DNA of 18,267 nucleotides from Pirellulales bacterium (GTDB lineage: Bacteria; Planctomycetota; Planctomycetia; Pirellulales; JAICIG01), in the NCBI GenBank assembly GCA_025924495.1, contig JAICIG010000127.1:1-18267 (forward strand). Reading direction: 5' to 3'. The position numbers and the translations under genes were made by a program. This document shows positions 14,170-18,267 of this stretch, one piece after another. A model generated the notes under the pieces. That model saw nothing but the letters and a program-made list of their open reading frames with translations. It searched no databases and was not told where the DNA came from. The stretch's first letter is position 1, and every line of letters begins with the position of its first letter.

Positions 14170-15330
14170 TCAAGGCGACCACTCGGGCCGCGGATCGGAA
14201 TAGATTCTCTCTCGGGCTGTGCTCTGCCAGGCTTCGATCTGATCGCGGCGTTCTTTCAAGCCGCGCGCTTCGTTGTGAACTTCGATTTCGATCTCGAAGC
14301 GGCGCACCTCGCCCGGTGCAATTCGCGCGACGCGCCCTTGTTGTTGCTCGAAAGACTTCGGGTTCGGGAAGTTGATACAGGGCTCCAGGCCGGTGCAATA
14401 CCCGTCGCTGTAAGCTTGCGGGTTTTTCCACAACGCGAAGTAGGGGAATTGCCTGCGGTTGAATGATAGGCTCATGCCTCGGCGGCCATCGACGGCTTCG
14501 AGCAGCACGCCAGTGCGACCGTCGTTGTCGGCCGCGAGTTCGCAGTACAGTACGGTCTCCTGGGCGCCGGCCTGCGGCGCCGGATAGCTTTGCCACGTTT
14601 TCAGATCGCGCGCCGAGTAGTCGTTTCTGGGAGCCATGGTCTCGATCGGGGCGGAAAACTTCGAGCCTGGCGCCGCCAGCGGCGGGCCGATGTTGATGTG
14701 ATACAGCAATTCCAGATCGGCTGGCACAGCCCAAGCGTTCTCGATCTCGTCGATCACCGTCAGCTTCGGCTCGCCGAACTTTGTCCGCATGGTCGATTTC
14801 AGCCTCAGGTTATTGCCGAACAGCCGCGCTTCGTCGACGATGCCCGTCAGCGACAGCTCGCCCGCCTCGGCATCGATGGAGACGGCGACAAAATGGGCCG
14901 GCAGGTTCGCGATTCGCCCGTGCAGCGGGTGCTTGAGTTTGCCGTCGGCAGACCATTCGGGGGCGCCGTTGTACTCCAATCCGCAGCGGCAAAGCAATTC
15001 GTCGAAGCCGTTCAACCAGCCGATGCCGCTGGCTTCATCCGTCGGCACGAACTTGGGATGCACCGGTCCTTTGATGGGCGAAGGCCAGCCGATCTCAAGC
15101 CCGCCGCTCCAGATGCGCCACAGTCCCATGCCGCGGCCGGGAAGTACGGCGAAGCGGATGCAGCCATTGTCGATTTCGACGAGATCGAGCCCGTCGCGCA
15201 ATCCGCCGCGGAGCGTGCGCTTGCGCAAGGAGAAATCTTTGGCGCCCGGCGCATCTGCGGGACCGAGTTGCAATGCGTCGAGATAGATGTCGTTGTCGAC
15301 GTCGACAAGCGTCCACGTACGGCGCGGCAT
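14170..15330 (-). CDS. DUF4432 / galactose-mutarotase-like protein
   Basis: 386 residues, no signal peptide. It has the beta-sandwich pattern of the aldose 1-epimerase fold in the DUF4432 form: LVEIDNGCIRFAVLPGRGMGLWRIWSGG near the N-terminus (positions about 50-77), GWLNGFDELLCRCGLEYNG (104-122), LHGRIANLPAH (136-146), YHINIG (210-215) and GLEPCINFPNP (314-324). By analogy H137, H211 and E316 are candidates for the sugar-binding or catalytic set. The family is thought to interconvert or bind sugars. Start 15330 has GGGAG eight bases upstream. It is divergent from the cupin isomerase gene, which supports a common sugar pathway. Confidence 0.85.
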   Translation of the reverse strand: MPRRTWTLVDVDNDIYLDALQLGPADAPGAKDFSLRKRTLRGGLRDGLDLVEIDNGCIRFAVLPGRGMGLWRIWSGGLEIGWPSPIKGPVHPKFVPTDEASGIGWLNGFDELLCRCGLEYNGAPEWSADGKLKHPLHGRIANLPAHFVAVSIDAEAGELSLTGIVDEARLFGNNLRLKSTMRTKFGEPKLTVIDEIENAWAVPADLELLYHINIGPPLAAPGSKFSAPIETMAPRNDYSARDLKTWQSYPAPQAGAQETVLYCELAADNDGRTGVLLEAVDGRRGMSLSFNRRQFPYFALWKNPQAYSDGYCTGLEPCINFPNPKSFEQQQGRVARIAPGEVRRFEIEIEVHNEARGLKERRDQIEAWQSTARERIYSDPRPEWSP

Positions 15331-15420
15331 GGCGAGGTCTCCCTGGGGCAATGCGCAATTTGCCCGAATGTACGACGCACCGCGCCGATTTTCTACCCAG
15401 GATCGTCGTCCCCCTCGACG

Positions 15421-15471
15421 CAACCAGCAGGGCGGACATTCCTGTCAACCAGGAGGGCGGACATTTCCTGT
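15421..15471 (+). repeat. Tandem 25/26-bp repeat
   Basis: Two adjacent units starting CAACCAG (15421-15445 and 15446-15471) differ by one substitution and one inserted T. Each contains GGGCGGACATT and CCTGT. A related string (AGGGCGGAC...CCTGT) is inside the inverted-repeat element at 9702-9719, so the core may be dispersed in this genome. Confidence 0.7.
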
Positions 15472-15516
15472 CCGTCGAGGCAACTCCGGTTGGCAGGCGG
15501 GAATGCCTGCCCTCCT
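15451..15516. repeat. Two-hairpin palindromic element
   Basis: AGGAGGGC (15451-15458) pairs with GCCCTCCT (15509-15516) over a span holding GGACA/TGTCC (15459-15473). A second hairpin, GGCAGGC/GCCTGCC (15492-15511), partly competes with the outer stem. It shares its left half with the tandem repeat. Confidence 0.5.
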
Positions 15517-15591
15517 GAAGAGCACCAAAAATGCCCGCCTCGTGTGAAAGGTCAAGGATTGCCGGCCACATGCCGCACGCGCCGTGGCCGC

Positions 15592-15620
15592 TTGCCAGTC
15601 GCTCATTTAACGAATAAAAC
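15592..15620 (+). promoter_or_regulatory. Likely promoter of the cupin isomerase gene
   Basis: TTGCCA (15592-15597), a 17-base spacer, and TAAAAC (15615-15620). The -35 matches five of six consensus bases and the -10 four of six. The start point would be near 15627, giving a leader of about 55 bases that includes the terminator-like hairpin. Confidence 0.5.
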
Positions 15621-15641
15621 AAGGCGATCGGACCACTTTTT

Positions 15642-15667
15642 CGCGGCAATTTCTGCCGCGTTTTTTT
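15642..15667 (+). terminator. Intrinsic terminator or attenuator just before the start codon
   Basis: CGCGGCA (15642-15648) pairs perfectly with TGCCGCG (15654-15660), loop ATTTC, followed directly by seven T (15661-15667). The ribosome site begins two bases later. No plus-strand gene lies upstream back to 14061, so it most likely acts on the transcript of the gene it precedes. Confidence 0.75.
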
Positions 15668-15684
15668 GCGGAGTTTTCGTGCCC

Positions 15685-16932
15685 ATGGTTAGCTCTACGA
15701 TCGCCAAGAAAGACAATGTCGCCGCCCTGCTCGACCGCGCCTTGGACGCCGGCCAAGGGTTGCTCCGCCTGACGCCTACCTGGGTGCCGCGCAGCTTTTT
15801 GCATCCGGGCAAGCGGATCAAGCTGGCGCCGACCGATTGGTACGCCTATGGGGCCCACCGCGGCGGCATCGATGAGCGCTGGTTCGGCAGCACGACCGAG
15901 GCGGCCAACGAAAACCGCGTACCCGATGAAGGGCTCAGCTACGTGGCGTTCGAGGGCCAGCGGTTCACGCTCCGCGATGCCGTCAGCGAATCCGGCAAGC
16001 GGTTGATCGGCCAGACGATGTACGACAAGTACAAGCGTTGGCCGGTTTACTCGAAGTTCTTCGACAACATGGGCCCGATTCCGCACCACATGCATCAGGG
16101 GTTCAAGCATGCGGCCTTGACCGGACAAGAAGGGAAGCCGGAAAGCTATTACTTCCCGCCGCAACTCAATAATGTCGACAACAATTTCGCTTACACTTTC
16201 ATGGGCCTCGAGCCCGGCACGACGAAGGCGCAGTTGCGCAAGTGTCTGGAAGATTGGTCGAAGGGGGACAACGGCATTCTCGATTTGTCGCGAGCTTACC
16301 GGCTGAAGCGCGGCACAGGCTGGCTGATTCCGCCCGGCGTGCTCCATGCGCCCGGGTCGCTCTGCACCTACGAGCCGCAATGGGGTTCCGACGTGTTTGG
16401 CATGTTCCAGTCGCTCGTAGAAGGCCGCGAGGTGCCTTGGTCGCTCCTGGTCAAAGACGTGCCGAAAGAGAAGCACCAGGACCTTGAATTCATCATCGAG
16501 CAGCTCGACTGGGAGAAGAACGTCGACACGCACTTCAAGGAGCATAATTATCTCGAACCGATCGTCGACCAGAATTCCTCAGGCAAGGGCTACACCGATC
16601 GCTGGATCGTCTACGGGACGGTCGACGGCGAGCAACTCTTCAGTGCCAAGGAGCTGACGATCGAACCGGGCGCGAAGTGTGCGCTCAAAGATCCCGGCGC
16701 CAGCAGTTGGATCACGGTGCAAGGCCGCGGCCGGATGGGCCGGCTGAACTTGCAGACGCCGGCGATGATCCACTTCGGCGAAGAGACCGAAGACGAAGTG
16801 TTCATTACGCAAGAAGCAGCTTCAGCCGGCGTCGAAATCGAAAACACCGGCAGCGAGCCGCTCGTCGGGCTGCGCTACTTCGGCCCGAACACGCACAGGA
16901 GCTTGCCGAAGGTGGGCGATTACCGGAAGTAA
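15685..16932 (+). CDS. Cupin-type sugar isomerase-like protein (mannose-6-phosphate isomerase class I-like)
   Basis: 415 residues from the ATG at 15685. A GTG two codons earlier (15679) sits at better spacing (five bases) from GGAG and is an equal candidate. The metal site of the class I phosphomannose isomerase cupin is visible: H135 and H137 in PHHMHQGFKH, E153 in GKPESYYF and H221 in PPGVLHAPG. The region RLKRGTGWLIPPGVLHAPG is typical of the family. A second cupin-like half (about 310-415) follows (IEPGAKCALKDPGAS, then VQGRGRMG). Substrate is probably a phosphorylated sugar or sugar acid, but a keto-deoxy sugar cannot be excluded. It is divergent from the DUF4432 gene and upstream of Uma2 and a TIM-barrel isomerase. 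Confidence 0.82.
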   Translation: MVSSTIAKKDNVAALLDRALDAGQGLLRLTPTWVPRSFLHPGKRIKLAPTDWYAYGAHRGGIDERWFGSTTEAANENRVPDEGLSYVAFEGQRFTLRDAVSESGKRLIGQTMYDKYKRWPVYSKFFDNMGPIPHHMHQGFKHAALTGQEGKPESYYFPPQLNNVDNNFAYTFMGLEPGTTKAQLRKCLEDWSKGDNGILDLSRAYRLKRGTGWLIPPGVLHAPGSLCTYEPQWGSDVFGMFQSLVEGREVPWSLLVKDVPKEKHQDLEFIIEQLDWEKNVDTHFKEHNYLEPIVDQNSSGKGYTDRWIVYGTVDGEQLFSAKELTIEPGAKCALKDPGASSWITVQGRGRMGRLNLQTPAMIHFGEETEDEVFITQEAASAGVEIENTGSEPLVGLRYFGPNTHRSLPKVGDYRK

Positions 16933-16949
16933 GGCGCGAGTGTGGTCGT

Positions 16950-17723
16950 ATGTGTGCGACGGCAGTTCGTCCTGAAGATCGCATCGAAATCCTCTGCGTC
17001 ACTGCGCAGGCGGCTCGGAAAGTGGCCGAGTCGCTTGGTCCTGAGTTCGTAGAGTACCACGCCAGTACGAACACGCTCATGATGCCGGCCCTTTTGAACG
17101 ACGTTTCCTGGGAGCAATACGAATTGCTCCTGGAGAAACTGCCCGACCATCGAATGCGGCACACGTACGATCGGGGAACGTTGGAGATAATGTCGCCATC
17201 GCAACGTCACGAGTCGATCAAAAGGATGATCGGTCGGCTTATCGAAATGCTAACGCTCGAGCTCGATATTCCGATCAAGAGCGTCGGCTCTACGACTCAG
17301 CGCCGCGCGGCAATACGCCGAGGCCTTGAACCGGACGAGTCCTATTACATCGCCAACGAGCCATTAATGCGCGGAAAATTCGACTATGATCCGGACCACG
17401 ATCCGCCGCCGGATCTTGTAGTTGAAGTCGATGTGCGACGCCCGGCCATCAAGAGGATGGCGGTTTATGCCGCGCTGGGCGTCCCCGAGATTTGGCGGCA
17501 CGACGGCAAGAACAAACTGTCTTTCCATCAACTCGTCGCGGGAAAATACAAGCCGATCGAGCAAAGTGCGGCCTTCCCGTTCCTGTCGCCTGACGACATT
17601 TCCTGCTTTATCGATCAGATGTACGAGCTTGACGAGAACAGCCTCGTGCGCGCGTTTTTGACTCGAGCGCTGGCGAAGCATGCCAAGCGCTCTCACGCTT
17701 CCAAAAAGAAGAAAGGCTCCTGA
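16950..17723 (+). CDS. Uma2-family (DUF820) putative PD-(D/E)XK nuclease
   Basis: 257 residues. The Uma2 core runs from about 52 to 225: [44 protein letters not shown], then [10 protein letters not shown] and [14 protein letters not shown]. The nuclease-like residues are present as D155, E159 and K168. About 45 N-terminal residues before the core are longer than usual, so a start at 17079 or 17082 is possible, though neither start has a clear ribosome site. A basic Lys-rich tail ([10 protein letters not shown]) ends it. Uma2 genes are often present in many scattered copies in planctomycetes and cyanobacteria, with unclear role. Here it sits between two sugar-isomerase genes, 17 bases after one and 4 before the other. 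Confidence 0.85.
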   Translation: MCATAVRPEDRIEILCVTAQAARKVAESLGPEFVEYHASTNTLMMPALLNDVSWEQYELLLEKLPDHRMRHTYDRGTLEIMSPSQRHESIKRMIGRLIEMLTLELDIPIKSVGSTTQRRAAIRRGLEPDESYYIANEPLMRGKFDYDPDHDPPPDLVVEVDVRRPAIKRMAVYAALGVPEIWRHDGKNKLSFHQLVAGKYKPIEQSAAFPFLSPDDISCFIDQMYELDENSLVRAFLTRALAKHAKRSHASKKKKGS

Positions 17724-17727
17724 GAGC

Positions 17728-18267
17728 ATGAGCACCGCCCACACCAACAACTTCCCCAAACTTCACAATGCCGCCTGGCCGGGCGTGGTCGGCAAGGGCC
17801 CTGATTCCGAACCGCCAATCGAACTGGATACGATGCTCGATCTGACGGCGGCGGCCGAAGTGGACGGCGTCAAGTTCGACGGCGTCGATCTGTTCCTGTT
17901 CGCGCCGCATGTCGATATCGATTCCTCAGATGACGAGCTCAAGAAACTGGCCGACAAAGTGCGTTCGCGGAACCTGGTGATCGGCAGCGTGGTGGCGCCG
18001 GTCTGGCCTCCGACCGGCGGCGGTTCCGCAATGGGCGGGCCGGAAGACCGCAAGCAATTCGTCGAACAGGTGCGCAAAGGCTGCCGCATCGCCAAGAAGC
18101 TCAAGGAACTCGGCGTGCGTCCCTACGGCGTGGTGCGCATCGACTCGGCGAGCAGCCCGAGCGAATGGTTGAAGGACCCGGCCGGCAACACCAAGAAGAT
18201 CGCCGAGACGTTCCGCGAAGCCTGCACCGTGGCCGAAGATTTTGGCGAGCGGCTGGCGGCTGAAGGC
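17728..18267 (+). CDS. Sugar phosphate isomerase/epimerase (TIM barrel), C-terminus beyond window
   Basis: The first 180 residues of a protein cut by the window end. It starts at the ATG 17728, four bases after the Uma2 stop. Early strands of a xylose-isomerase-like TIM barrel can be followed: [17 protein letters not shown], then [21 protein letters not shown], then [12 protein letters not shown], with helices rich in Lys and Arg between. [19 protein letters not shown] is a strong mark of a planctomycete group of these enzymes. The metal-binding Glu and Asp of the later strands would lie outside the window. It probably acts with the cupin and DUF4432 proteins on one sugar. Confidence 0.85.
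   Translation, partial: MSTAHTNNFPKLHNAAWPGVVGKGPDSEPPIELDTMLDLTAAAEVDGVKFDGVDLFLFAPHVDIDSSDDELKKLADKVRSRNLVIGSVVAPVWPPTGGGSAMGGPEDRKQFVEQVRKGCRIAKKLKELGVRPYGVVRIDSASSPSEWLKDPAGNTKKIAETFREACTVAEDFGERLAAEG

Noticed and set aside
15421..15471. Tandem repeat as a CRISPR array
   Set aside because: The units touch without spacers, there are only two, and no cas gene is near.
14590..15684. 365-codon open extension before the cupin isomerase start
   Set aside because: It is antisense to the well-supported DUF4432 gene, crosses the terminator at 15642-15667, and has no family marks.
15607..16545. 312-codon minus-strand frame
   Set aside because: Antisense to the cupin isomerase gene, whose metal motifs are clear.

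Overview
The window looks like a chromosomal segment of a planctomycete, probably of the Pirellulales. This is inferred from gene content, not from a marker gene. It has high GC, many secreted or lipid-anchored proteins, an M56 peptidase with a planctomycete-style helical tail, an N-anchored leucine-rich-repeat protein, a large TPR/CHAT-like secreted protein, a DUF4432 protein, a Uma2 protein and a sugar-phosphate isomerase/epimerase. There is no transposase, integrase, phage gene or CRISPR array.

Left part (1-1430): the end of an unrecognised plus-strand ORF, a CAU-anticodon tRNA (elongator Met type) with a clear terminator, and a DinB-superfamily protein.

Centre-left (1568-6381, minus strand): a BlaI-type repressor and an M56 (BlaR1-like) membrane metallopeptidase overlap by ATGA. 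They are followed by two small secreted proteins and a vWA-domain lipoprotein. Both small proteins are exactly 157 residues and align without gaps to the last 157 residues of the M56 protein. They therefore look like two duplications of its anchor plus helical domain. The repressor promoter carries two matching 18-bp dyads, one between -35 and -10 and one over the start site. This is a complete BlaI/BlaR-style circuit in which the penicillin sensor is replaced by a helical domain that also exists in free form.

Centre (6447-10650, mostly minus): an LRR protein, a CDP-alcohol phosphatidyltransferase of an unusual motif subgroup, a small two-helix membrane protein, a GlsB/YeaQ-type membrane protein and a Pro-rich lipoprotein. 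The gaps between them are rich in hairpins. Notable are an inverted-repeat element (9595-9741), a long hairpin (9765-9831) and a nested multi-stem fold (9845-9936). An orphan plus-strand terminator (8440-8461) has no gene before it.

Right (10651-18267): a secreted 1136-residue TPR/CHAT-like protein that seems to have lost both catalytic residues, then a sugar-handling group. The group consists of a DUF4432 mutarotase-like protein (minus), a cupin sugar-isomerase-like protein (plus) with an intrinsic terminator between promoter and start codon, a Uma2 protein, and a sugar-phosphate isomerase/epimerase cut by the window end. Tandem repeats with hairpins lie in the divergent gap.

All family names come from reading motifs by eye. 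No database search was run.
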